Source: Aralia elata
Taxonomy: Eukaryota; Streptophyta; Magnoliopsida; Apiales; Araliaceae
Length of the DNA stretch: 64,000 bases
Direction of reading: 5' to 3'
Assembly (NCBI GenBank): GCA_034770075.1
Contig: CM068386.1
Location: 85,905,265 to 85,969,264 of the forward strand
Shown: positions 1 through 13,300 of the stretch, in pieces
Layout of the letters: the number at the start of each line of letters is the position of its first letter
Position numbering within the stretch: position 1 is the first letter of the stretch
Notes under the pieces: generated by a model
What the model saw: the letters and a program-made list of their open reading frames with translations, nothing else
Told to the model about the DNA's origin: nothing
Database searches by the model: none
Program-made: the position numbers and the translations under genes

Positions 1-389
1 TTTAAATATATAAAATTATCCTAAAAAGTCTGTTGTAGAAATGAAATTTGGAATGGAGGGAGAATATCGTATTTAATTTATTTATTTCGTTATAATGTTT
101 TTTTAATTAATATATTTTTTCATAAATAAAAAAATTGTTTATAAAAAATAATTCTGCCTACACCGAACTGGGAACTATTGGTGCGAATTATCTAGTCAAG
201 CGGCGGTCTCTGTTGGTTGTAAGTATATTTTTGACTTTTTTATTTTTTATTATTAAAAATTCGTTCAAAATGTATATGTTTTCATAATTTTGCATCATTT
301 CCTTTAAATTGTCAGGTGGAAAACAAAATTAATTCTTATTTTATGTGACATGTATAATTTACAGTACATAAGAGAGAGAAATGGGGTAC
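1..389 (-). other. Start of intron 1 of the organellar leucyl-tRNA synthetase gene
   Basis: The intron begins with a GT donor at 389-388, right after the first coding exon, and continues past the left edge. I looked on the minus strand for the next conserved block of the family (the HIGH-type motif region that follows FPYPSG) and did not find it. The sequence is AT-rich, apart from a higher-GC patch at about 155-220 that I do not recognise. Confidence 0.6.
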
Positions 390-748
390 CTGGGATAGGG
401 AAACATGTCAAGAACATAGAACTTAGGTTTGGATGTATCCATATCATCATCAGGAGTTCGAAAAGTGCGATTTTCCTCCCAATAGCTCTGCCACTTGGGC
501 TCTATTTCATGAAAAGGATAAGCCCTTTTCACCTCCTTTAGATTTTGCTTCTGCCTCTCAACTTCATTTGTATCTGCCCTACTACTATAACTTACACAAT
601 TAAAGACTCGGAAATTATGAAAGGTCTTGACGGTGGTGGCGGAGCGGCTGAGAAGTGAGCGGCGTTGGGCGGAGAAGAGAGAGGAATGACGGCGAAGTGA
701 CGGAGGAGTTTGTGGTAGGAATTGAAGTTGAAGGATAGGAGTTTGCAT
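390..748 (-). CDS. Leucine--tRNA ligase, chloroplast/mitochondrial, first coding exon (partial gene)
   Basis: This exon encodes the N-terminus of a class I leucyl-tRNA synthetase, which charges tRNA-Leu in plastids and/or mitochondria. About 119 codons read from the ATG at 748. Residues 1-60 are rich in Ser, Arg, Thr and hydroxylated residues with almost no acids until ADTNEVERQ, as expected for an organellar transit peptide. The mature start follows with AYPFHEIEPKWQSYWEEN and then KPKFYVLDMFPYP, which matches the opening of bacterial-type and organellar LeuRS just before the HIGH region. The exon ends at 390 with the first two bases of a Ser codon (AG) followed by a GT donor, as expected for FPYP-S-G. 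Translation past 390 gives non-family residues and a stop, so the open frame beyond the donor is intronic. All other exons lie to the left of the window. Identification rests on recognition of the family motif; whether the gene is intact cannot be judged here. Confidence 0.88.
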
Positions 749-855
749 TTTGGGGGTGGCAGAGGCCAGAGGGAGTGGTGGATGGGAGATTATATTTCTG
801 CATATACAGAGGAGGAGATACTTAGATAATGTAATAATTGCCGCTACAAAGCCAT

Positions 856-876
856 TGGGCCCTCTAGTTTTGGGCC
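856..876 (-). promoter_or_regulatory. Paired TGGGCC (site II-like) elements upstream of the synthetase gene
   Basis: TGGGCCC at 856-862 and TGGGCC at 871-876 lie about 110-130 bp upstream of the LeuRS ATG at 748. Paired TGGGCY site II elements bind TCP factors and are common in promoters of plant genes for organellar and translation proteins, which fits this gene. Function is inferred from position and motif only. Confidence 0.5.
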
Positions 877-899
877 AATATATTATAAACCTTCCTCAG

Positions 900-1651
900 G
901 TCGAGGGAATAGTTATTTTCTGATTTTTAATTTTCAGTTTTCTTATTTTTATATTTTTTTAGTATTTTATATTGAGGTCAAAGAATGTTTGAAATTGCTT
1001 GTAATAATTTTGTTTATGTTTTGGAGTTTTTTATTGTATTTGTTTTTTTTGTCTATTTTAATTGTTACATGTTTATTCTTTTTACTTTTTTGCTATTTTA
1101 CCTAATTAATATGTTAAAATTTAATATAAAGATCTGTTTTATTATTACACATCATCACTAATTTGTCATGTATACATGCCATGTCAATAATTAACTAAAA
1201 ATTATGATTAAATAATTATTTAACTCGTATAAGATAATTAACTTAAGTAATTAACCCAAATAGAATAATTAATACTATTAATTAACATAAGGGAGAAATC
1301 TTCCCCTCATTAATATGGCTAATGACTCATTTGACCATATTTTGCACACATGAAACTCACGCGGCTTATCCAAAAAGTCCATTTTGTTGTTAAACTTTTT
1401 GACATAATTGATTTTAGGGTCCCTTTTTTAGCAATAATATAAGTTTAAGGGTGAGTTTCGCTAAAAATAATTTAAGGAATAAATTTGTAAAAAGCATACA
1501 AATTGATGTGTTAATTTTGCATTTCAGTCCATCAAACTCAAAATGAATAAGAAATGAGTGTATTTAACCTATCAAGTTTATATATTGAGTTTCAGGTCTT
1601 AGTTTTCCAAAATAATACTTTATATCTCAACATACGTCAGGAGGAGAAGTG

Positions 1652-1696
<45 letters not shown>

Positions 1697-2380
1697 TTGG
1701 AATCTCTTTCTAACAGTTTAAACTTTTTAATAAGTTAATAACTTAATATAGTATCAAATTTCGAGATGTATAAATTCTTGGACTCAAATCTTCTCATTAC
1801 GTGTTGTCTTTTATGTTGATTTATAGTTTAAATGCATTTTATGTGTTGTCATGTGTGCAAGTTCGGGGAAATATTAGCATGATATATAACTAAAATTTTT
1901 ACTTGAGCTGATAACTACCGCCAACATCTGGTATTAGGAATAGAGGCTCTAATATTGAGTTGTCCTATGGCCACTTCTGCTGACTTACCTCAAGAAGATC
2001 ATGGTAGTAGTTGACCCCACAGTTCAAAGGTGAACGATTTAAGATCATGGTTTTAGGAATAGAGACTCTAATATTGTTAATGTTAAGTGAACAATTTAAG
2101 CTAGAAAATGTGTACTTGAATACAAAACCTACAACACATTGTTGTGTGCACCTGGTGAATCTGAATACATGAAGATCTAATCATGCAAGACATGAAAGGA
2201 GATTTAGGATTTTGTTTGCATTTGCATTGAAGAAACTATTCGAAGTTAAAAATAAATAAATTTCTCGAGTTACTAGAGTTTAAAAAGTTTCAACATTAAA
2301 ACAAATGAAATTGTGTCTAAAACTTATGCAATGTTGTTCACCTAAATTAACAAGTTAAAATAGTCACATTCAAAAGTTGT
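900..2380. other. AT-rich intergenic stretch, no gene seen
   Basis: No open frame with family signatures is seen on either strand between the LeuRS promoter and the SINE-like block. A TA microsatellite lies at 1654-1692. Around 1890-2100 there is scattered old repeat-like sequence, with a phrase containing GGAATAGAG and CTCTAATATTG occurring twice (about 1935-1957 and 2054-2077), that I cannot assign to a family. Confidence 0.4.
1654..1692. repeat. (TA)n microsatellite
   Basis: An almost uninterrupted AT dinucleotide run of about 39 bp. Confidence 0.95.
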
Positions 2381-2389
2381 TAAGATTAG

Positions 2390-2545
2390 ATCAAAGATGA
2401 CAGTCTAGTGGTAAAAGTTTCTCCTTTTACTGGTTCGAGTATCCTAGAATTGAAAGATAATTTTCTCTTAGGTTCCCCCTAGTTCCCCTTCGGACCCATG
2501 CTCCCTCTATAGCCCTAGAATTGAAATGTACCCCTAGATTTGCTA
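2390..2545 (+). mobile_element. tRNA-derived SINE-like element
   Basis: An A-box-like sequence (GTCTAGTGGTAAAAG, about 2402-2416) is followed 16 bp later by a B-box-like sequence (GGTTCGAGTATCC, 2432-2444). This is the internal RNA polymerase III promoter spacing of plant tRNA-derived SINEs. No acceptor or anticodon stems of a true tRNA can be folded around it. The 3' part is T/C-rich with CCCCTAG phrases. The boundaries are estimates and no target duplication was found. Confidence 0.55.
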
Positions 2546-2701
2546 TATTATACTCCCCCATTTCCGTTATGTAAGACGTATTGGAAGAAAAAAAAAATTC
2601 CCATAATATAAGACGTTTGCATATTTTAAGGAGAAAAATATATGTTTCTTTTATATTTTTCCCTTAATTTCATTAATTCAATCACTTAGTTTCCAAGTAA
2701 T

Positions 2702-2800
2702 TTAGCATACCAAGACTAATTGAGAGAGAGAGAGAGAGGAGTCCTAATGGATTTAGCATACCGAGATGGCAAGACTAATTGACAAAGAAAGGAGAGTCCT
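2702..2800. repeat. Short imperfect tandem duplication with a (GA)n run
   Basis: The phrase TTTAGCATACC...CAAGACTAATTGA...GGAGTCCT (or GGAGAGTCCT) occurs twice in tandem, once with a pure GA run at about 2721-2738 and once with an interrupted purine tract. This looks like a local duplication around a microsatellite. Confidence 0.6.
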
Positions 2801-3745
2801 GGGTAAAAATAGAATTTTACAATAATATTAATTACTCCACATAGTTATTAAAAATATTTCTTAATACGTGAAACCATGTCTTTAGCATCCTACTTAATGG
2901 AATAGTGTAGGTTCTCAACAACAAAATAAAGAAAGTTAAGATTTTTACCTAATACATGGAAAACCCCAGATGACTACTATTGAAGAGGCTAAAGTTCTAT
3001 CAAAGATGAGTTCGACTGAACTACATGGTTCTTTATAAACTCATGGGAGAAGATGATGACCAAAACAATGTCTGGTTAGGTTTAAAGTTTAAAATTTGAA
3101 GTGCCAAATGCCAATCAAATTTCCTTGAAAGCTTTAACATGCAAATTGTACTTCATTGTGTTTTATTTGATGAGACGGTAATAATTGTTCATCATATAAC
3201 ACTTGCTTATATTTAACTTATCTATTGATATAGAAATTCTTTTATTTTGCCTTTATGCTTCAACAAGGCTGAAAGTATGCTACCTACACAACCACCTATA
3301 AAAGAAATGAAAATCAGCTATTGTTTGCAAAATTATTCAGTCTTCTTAAAAAAATAATCAATCAGTGAGATTAAAACAAATCCATGCACTTGAAAAATTA
3401 ATTAAAAGGGGGTGTTTTGAGCTTTTGATGCAAGGAGTAATATTTCATCAAAAAAATAAAAACTAAATACAACACTATTCTCCATTTAATCAAAACACTG
3501 GTTTACATTCTGTTATCCAGATTTACAGTACACCAGTTGTGAAAAGGAAAGTAGGTAAAAGCCGCTCTCTATTGAATAAGAAATTCAAATTTATAAATTA
3601 TGCTATGCTAAAACTACAAAATCTCTATTTGCAAAACTATCCTTTGTTTGCTTTCTGGTTTCTCTTCCTTTTTCCTCCAATCCCCAATGTGTGCCACACA
3701 TAAAGGCAAGGCCATCAGTCGATAAAAAATAAAAACAAGGAATGA

Positions 3746-6700
3746 TCAAGACATCTTAGTTTGAATTTGCCGATGGATATGTACTAGGAACTCAACATAG
3801 GAGAGGCCGCTTGGAGTCTTGTCTTCCACCATATATGAAAAGAACAGCATTCCTAGGAAACAATAAAATTGATAAATATAAATATATTTGAAAAGAGCAT
3901 AAAATCCTACAAGCTGATGTAAATTTTATTTAAAATTATTGGTCAACTCTGAAATTCTAAGCAAAATATGGATACATATGCAAAGGGCTATGTAGCAGAC
4001 ACTGCCTAGATCTTGCTGGATCTGGATCCATATCTACTACTAATACAACAACTATTTTGTAAAACAGTGGTATGTACATTATAAAATTCTTCCTATATTT
4101 TAGTTTAACTGGTTTAGATGTAGTAGTAACTCCGCAACCCTGGGAGGAGGTTACTAGGCTAGAGTTTTTATGTTGACATAATAATAATAATAATAATAAT
4201 AATCAATGGAAGCCAAACATTGTCCTTGTGAAATTAAACTAGGAAAAGGAAAGTAATAGTGACAATTCTAGTAAGGATTTTGCAACATAAAGTAGATTTA
4301 CTCTGTAGCTTACTAAACATAATAGGCTTTTAATTAGCGTAAACCCGTTATTGACCCATCAGGCTTATTGGCATTGTCAAAAACTAACATTAGACCACTT
4401 CTACAAATCTCCCGAGGCACACAACACACAATTTTAATAAAACTTACTAAAATAATACACTAACCTGCTAGCAAATTGTTTTAGAGCTCCAGCCTCATTG
4501 GATTTTTTGTTTCATTATTTAAAGGATTTCTCAATATTCTATCTATACCAGCTTATTATGTTAATAACACTAGATTAAGCTTCACAACAATGTAATCCTC
4601 TCATGGGTTTAATGATACATTCAATAATTTGTATGTCCTGGGTCTTATAAGATCCTCATGACGAAGTATTCTTTCCCTAGTGATCACAAATACAACCATC
4701 CTAACCTCTTCCTTCTCAAAAGGTCTCTCCAACCAATCCCTTCTCACTTGAAATAGGAACCCACACTCCATTGGTCAAAACTCAACCTCCTCAAAAAGCT
4801 TCCTATCCCTGTAATCTCTTCGGCAATAAAATCCTCATTTCTAATAACCTCACCAGACTCCGGCTCAGTCTCTCCTTGATGAAACTCCTACGCTTCCTTC
4901 CGCTAGCAACCTTATGAACAGTCTTGAATTACATTCTCCATCCTTCACCCACTTAATCCTAGCCTTATGCCTCAAATTTGTCTCCTTCCTGAAAACCACC
5001 TCTTCAAACTCGTTGCAACTGCGCCAGCTTACCTATTAAAATCTCAGATAGCATCCTAGATTCTTCAAGCCTATCAATATCTCCCACGTCCCTCAGGATT
5101 TATCACTCACATTCCCAAACATTTGTCCATACCACTCTTTCAATTCAATATCGCAACTTCTTCATAAACAGTCAGCTGAACCCACACAATCCTCCTCGAT
5201 CCACCAATTCTTAATCAACTCCAAAAGCCCCGGATAAGAAACGCACTATTTTCAAATTTAAAGGGCTTCTAACCCTATTTTAGGGGCCTAGTAAGACTTG
5301 AAACAATTGGAAAATGGTCAGAAAATACTCAAGTAAGAACTACCTGAGCCTATTCAGGAAACTCATCCTCACATTTATTATTGAACAAGAAACAATCAGT
5401 GCGAGTGCCAACAGAATGCTCACCTAAAACAGAAAAAGTGAGCATTTTACAGTACAAACGTGCAATATCCCTTAACTTATAACTTATTAAATCATCAAAA
5501 CACCTTGTACTAGTTGTAACCCTCAAGCATCAAAATTTTTCTAGAAGAAGTCCTAAAAAAATTAACATCACCACCCAAACACTGAGGGCTACAAAGACCA
5601 CAAATCTCATAAAGCTAGTTCAGAAAAATCTTGATTTTTCTGAATTGGATCAGGTGGGTCTTCATTGTCCCAAAGTATCTTAAAAATCTTTCACTTTTAA
5701 GTTTCACACGTCATATCTCATCATCCTTGAGACCGGTAAAATAAATTTTAAACAAGTACAAGTAATTCTAAATGTTCATCACCTCTGAATGGTAATCTCG
5801 TTGCGCACCCATAAAGCCTACAGATGAGCCATTGGCAACCCTAAAACTATATGTTGACATATCAGCTAAGAACAGAGAGTATCCAGATGGATTTAAAGTA
5901 ATTGTCTCCAGTCAAGCCTTGTTGTAATCTACTCCTAAAGCATGAGTAGAACTAGTGTGAATTTGGATAGTGTGCATCAAGAATACAAACGAAACAGAAT
6001 GATTAAAATGATCACTTTCACGTACATGAATTGCCCGAAATTGCATGGCATTCAACAAATGTATGTGTTTCTATCTCTACCCGGCTTGACTTGTATTGGC
6101 TTAAGTCCTACTTTCTGCTAGTAGAGTACATAAATGGTCACCTTTTCTTGTAAAAGTCTCATATATACATTACTAAAGTTTGTACAGTTTTTCGTGCACG
6201 CTGTGAAAGAGAAAGAAGGATATTAAAGACATTAGAAATTTGAGAGAGAGCAGAGATAAGAAGATTGGGGTGATTGGACAATTGAATAAGAGGGGGTAAG
6301 GAAGAGAAAGAGCTGACTTCTCAAATTATTGTTTCTCTTTTATGTTAGGCCATCCTGTTTTACACCACCGATTCACAAGCTTCATGTTACCCAGGATCAC
6401 GTTGAACCTACCTAAAGCTCTTCTTACAAAGCAAAGAAACATATTGAACTAGCCTAAAATGATATATATATATATATATCTATATATATATATAATTTTA
6501 CAAATATATATACATATATATTCGTTGTGTGTGTGTGTGTATACTTAGTACATCTAGCAAGACTGAAACTACTATTACTAATTACAAGAATTCAAAAAGA
6601 ATTAACTTTGACAAGTCTCATAGTTAAAGCATCCAAATAAAATAAATTGACAAGAATGTCTTAACCTGGCTAACAAATCTAATGCCATATAATCTGGTCC

Positions 6701-7353
6701 AACTCACAACAGTAGGTGTCACAAATTTTCATTATGAAGGAATCCACTATATCATAGCATTTCTTGATCCCAAAGAGGGGGGGAAGGGAGGGGGGGGGGG
6801 GGGAAGAAACAGTAAGGACAAGGAAGGATGCCAAAAAATTTAAGGTAGAAGTTTGTAATTAAAGGAATATGAAGGGCCTCATCTTATTGGCATGCAATAA
6901 TAGTATAATACATTAAAAAAAATGGAATTTTGAGAAACCTCCAGCACCCTATATGATTTATTTTCCACAGTTTTCCCAATTGCCAAATTTGGGGTTGGTA
7001 TTAGAAATAATCTAACTGGTTTACTAAATAAAGATGGAACATGTATAATATGGTAAAGCTTAAGCTATGTAAAAGGATGTTCTCATGCACCAACCTGATG
7101 AATCTCCTTTCTTGCACAATTTTAGTCTGCAACAGAGAAATAGAAGGAAACATGAAGACGAAAAGATTAACAAATCCCAAATCAAAGACGAGAATAAATT
7201 CATGAGAGCAGAGTCGAGAAGATTCTTATAAAATGGGTAAGGAAAAATGCAATAAAGTTCGTACCGGAGGTAAGAACATCTTTGGCGCCTTATCTCATTG
7301 ATAACATCATTAAGCTTTTTCGATAACGAATTGTCATATTGCTGCAATACAAA
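3746..7353 (-). CDS. SEC24: SEC24 exons 23-25: C-terminus and stop (residues 955-1029)
   Basis: Exon 23 (7353-7265) encodes YDNSLSKKLNDVINEIRRQR. Exon 24 is a 32-bp micro-exon (7126-7095) encoding LKLCKKGDSS. Exon 25 (3852-3746) encodes MLFFSYMVEDKTPSGLSYVE and FLVHIHRQIQ, then stops with TGA. Exon 24 is split from exon 25 by 3242 bp with a LINE remnant. No clear polyadenylation signal was pinned down in the AT-rich sequence left of 3746. Confidence 0.88.
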
Positions 7354-10300
7354 CTGACAGACAAGACAAAGAAGATATACATTAGTTTATTAGCAACTAG
7401 CCAGGCAGGTAATTAAATGCATTTGCAATTCATTGGGGGCATTTGGCAAAGACAAATACCAGAATCTTCAATGATAAGTTTCTACCTCTTCATTCTCTGA
7501 AATTCTACAAGTTTTTATATTTAATAAGGTACATGGACAGGAAAGAATGCTAGCAAAATAAATAGAACCCATCTCCTCTTCCTCTTCTTTGCGACTGGGT
7601 TCCAAAATTCTAGCATCACTATGGGATTCAACTATGGGAGCTTTTAGAGGTATTTCTATTTAAAAACTATATAGAGACCCACGAACAGTGCTTCATAAGT
7701 TTTTCCTTATTTTCAAACTTCTTTTTCTTTGGTGGACTACTCCTTCCTTTCTGGACTCAGTTTAACAAAATTTCTTCCATTATCCAAAAGCATGGTGTTA
7801 AATGTCACGCCCCGAAAATCCACCTGCTAGCTTCTTTTAGCCAGGTCGGACTTCGTGCTGACTTGTATAACCTTATTCAAAACATTCATTAACTTAAAGG
7901 TAATGTACACGATAAGTTTCTATAAAAACTCGTAATATAATTGATTTGAATCGTATATAGAAATCTTAACTTCTAATAATCAGAGTAAAATGCGGAAAAG
8001 TGATAATATTATAATATATCATTCTTTCGTGTTATATCATTTCTCAGGTTACTTGTTCTTCTTACAAATAAGTCCTAAAAGACTTAAAAACAAATCTCCA
8101 TTTATCTATCCAAGACTTGCAATATTAGCAACCAAGCAGTTCCCAGGAAAGAGGGGGCTTTCCGTTAAAACAACGCGCAATTAAATGACCTAACCCCTTT
8201 TCTCGTCAGAACTTTCTAGACATTGCCAATAATGTTAATCTAGCATAGTTTCAACAACTTCTACATCTTCAACTTTCTTTGTACCGCCAGAATCGTCTGG
8301 TAATTCTTCCTTAGCTGTAATTTGTTTTAAGATAATTGCAAGAATGAGCATAAGAATGCCCAACAAGTCTAACAGATATATATATGAGAAGAGAATCACC
8401 TTTTCAAGATATATATACAGAATAAGCTAATATAAGATTTCAACGATTATCACTATAGTAAACTGAGTGGTTCCCCACCTACGAACTAATGAATTAGTTC
8501 CCCGTCTCATCAACACTGCTACAATTGTATCAACAGTGTATATCATTTCTACGATACCTCTACACTACGACAAATGTTACCTCAGTGAGTTAGATCGGTT
8601 CCCTAACACATCTTAAACTCCTGCCCATACAAGAGAGTTGTTCAACTCAGATATTAACATGGTTTTCAATTGAAATTCAACAATCACTATCACGTTGCAC
8701 ATAAAAGATAACAAGCATGTTAATGCACGGGGTGCAAAAGAAACAATACTTGCATAACAATAAACCTCATAAATAAGACACGTTATTGCACGGAGTGCAT
8801 TTCAACAAATAAGTAGACTTGCCTGAATATGGATAATATGTTAACGCTAATTTTTCCATTACTCGCTTAATCTCCTGAAGTGTAAGCTCTAGAACTTTTA
8901 TCCTCCAAGCTTTTCCTTTCCTTGGATTATGCTGGGCTAATTAAGCATTTTAACGATTAAATCTTTTAAGTTTTATTTCGGGTATTATAACTGCTTATAA
9001 ATAAGACTGCTTCTACTATACATGAAATAATTTTAGCATTATAACTGCTTACAGAATGAATATTTTTTAGCTATATTTAAAATAAATTGAGCATTATAAC
9101 TGCTTATAAAATGAATATTCGGCTATTATATTTGAAATAATTTTAGCATTATAACTGCTTATAAAATGAATATTCTTACTAAATAGTTGAAGAAATTCGG
9201 ACATAATAACTGCTTATAAAAGTATATTTTTAACTTTATAACAGAAATAAATCGGACATTATAACTGCTTATAAATAGGACTTTTGTACTATATATATAA
9301 AATAATTTGGGCACTACAACTGCTTGTAAAAGTATATTTTTACTAAATATACAAAGAAGAATGAAAATAATAACTACTAGAGTATACCTCTTGTAGTTGC
9401 TAGCTTTACTTCCAATCGCGTAGCGCTTCGATACTTCAAAAGTAATTTTTATCTCACAATATCTCTCAGAATATAAATATAGAGTGTTTTTGTTCTTGAA
9501 CTGCTCTTGAAATGGTAGGAAATAATGAATGGATGAAGGGCTATTTATAGGCTAGGAAAGCTTAGGGTAAAAGGGTAATTGTAACGTGCTTGTGCTAAGC
9601 GTGTGCCAAGCGTAAGCCAGCGTGTGCCAAGCGTAAGCTGGCGTGTGCCAGGCATAAGCACGACAAAGCAGCTTGTCACCATATGCACGACAAAGCAGCT
9701 TGTCAGCGTAAGCACGACAAAGCGGCTTATCAAAAAAAATGAATATACCAAAAAGTTCATTGGCGAAAAAATTATTTTTAAGCACGACGTTTTTCGGAGA
9801 AAAATGTTATTTGACCTAATTTATCGTTTATATAATAAAATCACAAAACACCTGCTTCGAAATATCATTTGGATCTTTATTAAGCACAAAATTCGAATCT
9901 CATTAGGGCTTAAGGTTTTAAACTTCTCAATACCAAGTTTTAGGTCACTAAATTAACCTCTAACTATATACGGTCGTATTTATAAACCTCATAAATATTC
10001 AGGGTATTACATTAAAAAGTATTAATAGAACAAAAGAGGATGAATAGCAATAAACTGCCTTAATATGTATTATAACTTCCATACTCTTTACAAGGGAGAG
10101 CATACCACTATTTATAGCATACAAGGAATTAGAATTGGAAAGTTAGACAACCAAGTGAATCAATGTGGCTGTTAGGTTGCCCATACTTCCACTAACTGCA
10201 GCAGTCCACTAACTGCTGCTTCTTATGCTCCCATGTGTTGTTGATGCTCCACTAAGTACCCATGTGCCCATGTGAGAGAAAACCTCCCATGTGCTGCTGA

Positions 10301-13300
10301 TACTCTACTAAGTACCCATGTGCCCATGTGAGAGAAAACATGTTTTCCAACACTCCCCCTCAAGATGGAGAATGAATGTTTTTCATTCCCATCTTGGATA
10401 CAAAACTCTGAAATACTGAGCTACTTAATCCCTTAGTAAGTACATCCGCAAGTTGGTCGTGTGTAGACACATAAGGGGTACAAATCAGCCCACTCTCCAA
10501 TTTCTCCTTGATGAAGTGTCTGTCAATTTCGACGTGCTTCGTGCGATCATGTTGTACCGGGTTGTGAGCTATACTAATTGCAGACTTATTATCACAATAA
10601 AGTCTCATCGGTCCATCCCACTTGATTTTCAAGTCTTCTAAGATGATCTTCAACCAAAGTAGTTCACACACACCTTGAGTCATTGCTCGAAATTCTGCCT
10701 CTGCACTAGACCGTGCTACCACATGTTTCTTGCTCCTCCATGTCACGAGGTTCCCGCCAAGGAATGTACAATATCCTGTTGTTGACCTCCTGTCAACTAT
10801 TGACCCAACATAATCAGCATCTGTATATGCCTCAAGTACCAAACCTCCATTTCTTTTGAATAGAACACCTTTTCCCGATGTCCCTTTGAGATATTGTAAC
10901 ACTCTGTGTGCTGCTTGCAGATGAACTTCCTTTGGGCTATGCATGAACTGGCTAATCACACTCACTGCGTATGCTTTGTCCGGTCGTGTATGAGACAAAT
11001 AGATGAGTTTTCCTACCAGGCGCTGATACATTTCCTTATTTATTGCAGCGTCTTCCTCTGCCATTCCAAGTTTAAGATTTTGGTCTATTGGAGTACTCGC
11101 TGGTTTGCACGCTGTCTTGCCTGTTTCTTTAAGGAGATCCGTAACATACTTCTGTTGGGAGATAAAAATGCCCTGCCTAGAGTGAGCCACCTCGATCCCA
11201 AGAAAATATTTAAGCCTTCCTAATGCTTTAATCTCAAACTCCTTAGCCAAACACTGACTTAGAAATTGTTTCTCATTATCATCATTCCCCGTCACTATTA
11301 TGTCATCAACATACACTAATAGTGTTGTGACTCCCCCTGAATGTGAGTGTTTAATGAACGTGTGATCCCCTTGGCTTTGTTTATACCCCATAGCAATCAT
11401 AACTCTCGCAAATCTGCCAAACCATGCCTGTGGTGATTGCTTAAGTCCATATAAGGCTTTCTTCAATTTACACACATTATGAACACCCAAGTTATTCCCA
11501 TAACCCGGTGGGACTTCCATATAAATTTCTTCTTCTAGTTCTCCGTGCAAAAATGCATTCTTGACATCAAATTGCTGTAACTCCCAACCACAATTAGCTG
11601 CTAATGACAGTAGGATTCTAACAGTGTTCATCTTTGCAACCGGAGCAAAAGTCTCTAGGTAGTCAATCCCATAGGTTTGAGTATATCCCTTGGCTACCAA
11701 CCTTGCCTTATATCTCTCTATTGACCCATCTGCTCTATATTTCATTGTATAAACCCATTTACACCCTACGGGTTTCTTTCCGACAGGCAATTTCACCAAC
11801 TCCCACGTTTTATTCTTCTCCAATGCTTCCATTTCAACATTCATGGCTTGTCTCCATTTCTCATTGATCAAAGCCTCAGATAAGGTGGTAGGGATGGTAA
11901 TGGTGTTCAAGTTAACAAGGAAGGCTCTATGTGATGGTGAAAAATGTTTAAAGGAAAGAAAGTGTGCAAGAGGATATAAAGGTCGTTTTGTGCACTCTCT
12001 AGTTCCTTTCCTAATAGCAATGGGAAGACTTTGGTCATTATTATCTACATGGGATTCAATTTCAGCTTGTAATGAAGAATTAGAAATTGTTACCTCATTC
12101 TCAGGATCTGGGTTGGATTCTTGGACTTGCACTAATTCAGGGACAATTGTCTTTTTCCTCGAATACACCTTGCCTTTGTCAAATCTCACATTCTCAAGGG
12201 CAGAGTTAGGAGTGTCTGAAATTTCTGTGACAGGTTCAGACACAAGATTTGGCATGGACTCAGGTATTGACTCAGACACATGACTCGGATTACTAGAAAC
12301 TGGTTTAGGAAGTGACAATAGATCGAGCAAGAAATTCCCGTCCTTATCTTTAAGTATTGAATTCTCTCCCTGAAGATAAGGTGAGGTGAAGTAAGGTGTT
12401 TGTTCATTGAAAGTAACATCCATCGAGACATAATATTTCTTCGATGGAGGGTGATAACACTTGTACCCTTTTTGAGTTGAGGAATAACCCACAAATACAC
12501 ATTTTAACGCCTTTGGGTCTAGTTTCCCCCTATTTTGACTATGAATATGGACAAATGATACGCACCCAAATATCTTAGGGACAAGATTATTTGTAGTGTG
12601 TATGTTTGGATAGAATGTTGAAAGTATGTCCATTGGACTCTTGAATCCCAAGACTCTGGAAGGCAAACGATTTATAAGACGAGTGGCTGTAAGAACTGCT
12701 TCCCCCCAAAAAGATTTAGGCACATTTTGTTGGAATAAGAAGGCTCGGGTCGACTGATGGAGATGACCATTTTTTCTTTCCGCGACTCCATTTTGTTGTG
12801 GCGTATTGACACAAGATGACTCGTGTACTATTCCTTCCTTTTGAAAATAAGGACTTAGTATTTGATTGAAATAATCCCTGGCATTATCTGACCTAAACCT
12901 TTTGATAGTGACCCCAAATTGGTTCTTAATCATGGAACAAAAATTTGGGAGAACAGTACTGACCTCAGATTTATGTTTAAGTAAGAAAAGCCAAGTGACA
13001 CGAGTACAATCATCAATGAATGACACAAACCATCTTGCCCCAGAAACATTAGGAATAGTAGATGGACCCCAAATATCACTGTGAATGAGGTAAAAGGGAA
13101 GAGAGCTTCTTTTATCACTACTTGGAAAAGGTACACGTTTGTGTTTGGCAAGTTCACACACTTCACAATGAAAGTTTTCAGCACATAGACCTTGAAATAA
13201 AGACGGAAACAGAATTTTAATGACCCTAAATGACGGATGCCCAAGTCGGCGGTGGTGAAGCCAAACCTTTTCTTCATTAGATGAATGAATTTCTGAAACA

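Larger units (their letters stand above)
7803..10011 (-). mobile_element. Solo LTR (2209 bp), probably Ty3/gypsy, nested in the copia LTR
   Basis: On the minus strand it starts TGTAATACCCTGAATATT and ends CGGGGCGTGACA (TG...CA). Identical 5-bp flanks TTAAA are at 7798-7802 and 10012-10016. The terminal words are typical of gypsy/chromovirus LTRs, but there is no coding region to prove it. A TATA box (CTATAAATAG, minus, 9550-9541) is preceded by a GC-rich repeat cluster. The interior has an AT-rich tandem array. Direct excision between LTRs leaving one copy is the simplest origin. Confidence 0.88.

Noticed and set aside
2399..2450. Possible tRNA gene
   Set aside because: A and B boxes are present, but no acceptor, D or anticodon stem can be formed; a SINE is the better reading.
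6776..6805. Poly-G tract as a functional quadruplex
   Set aside because: A single intronic homopolymer run next to microsatellites; no evidence beyond composition.
8965..9375. CRISPR-like regular repeats
   Set aside because: Units are adjacent degenerate tandem repeats without unique spacers, inside a plant LTR.
10360..13161. Frame starting at 13161 as a complete 933-residue gene
   Set aside because: The codon at 13161 is GTG inside the integrase zinc region and the frame continues upstream; it is part of copia pol, not a host gene.
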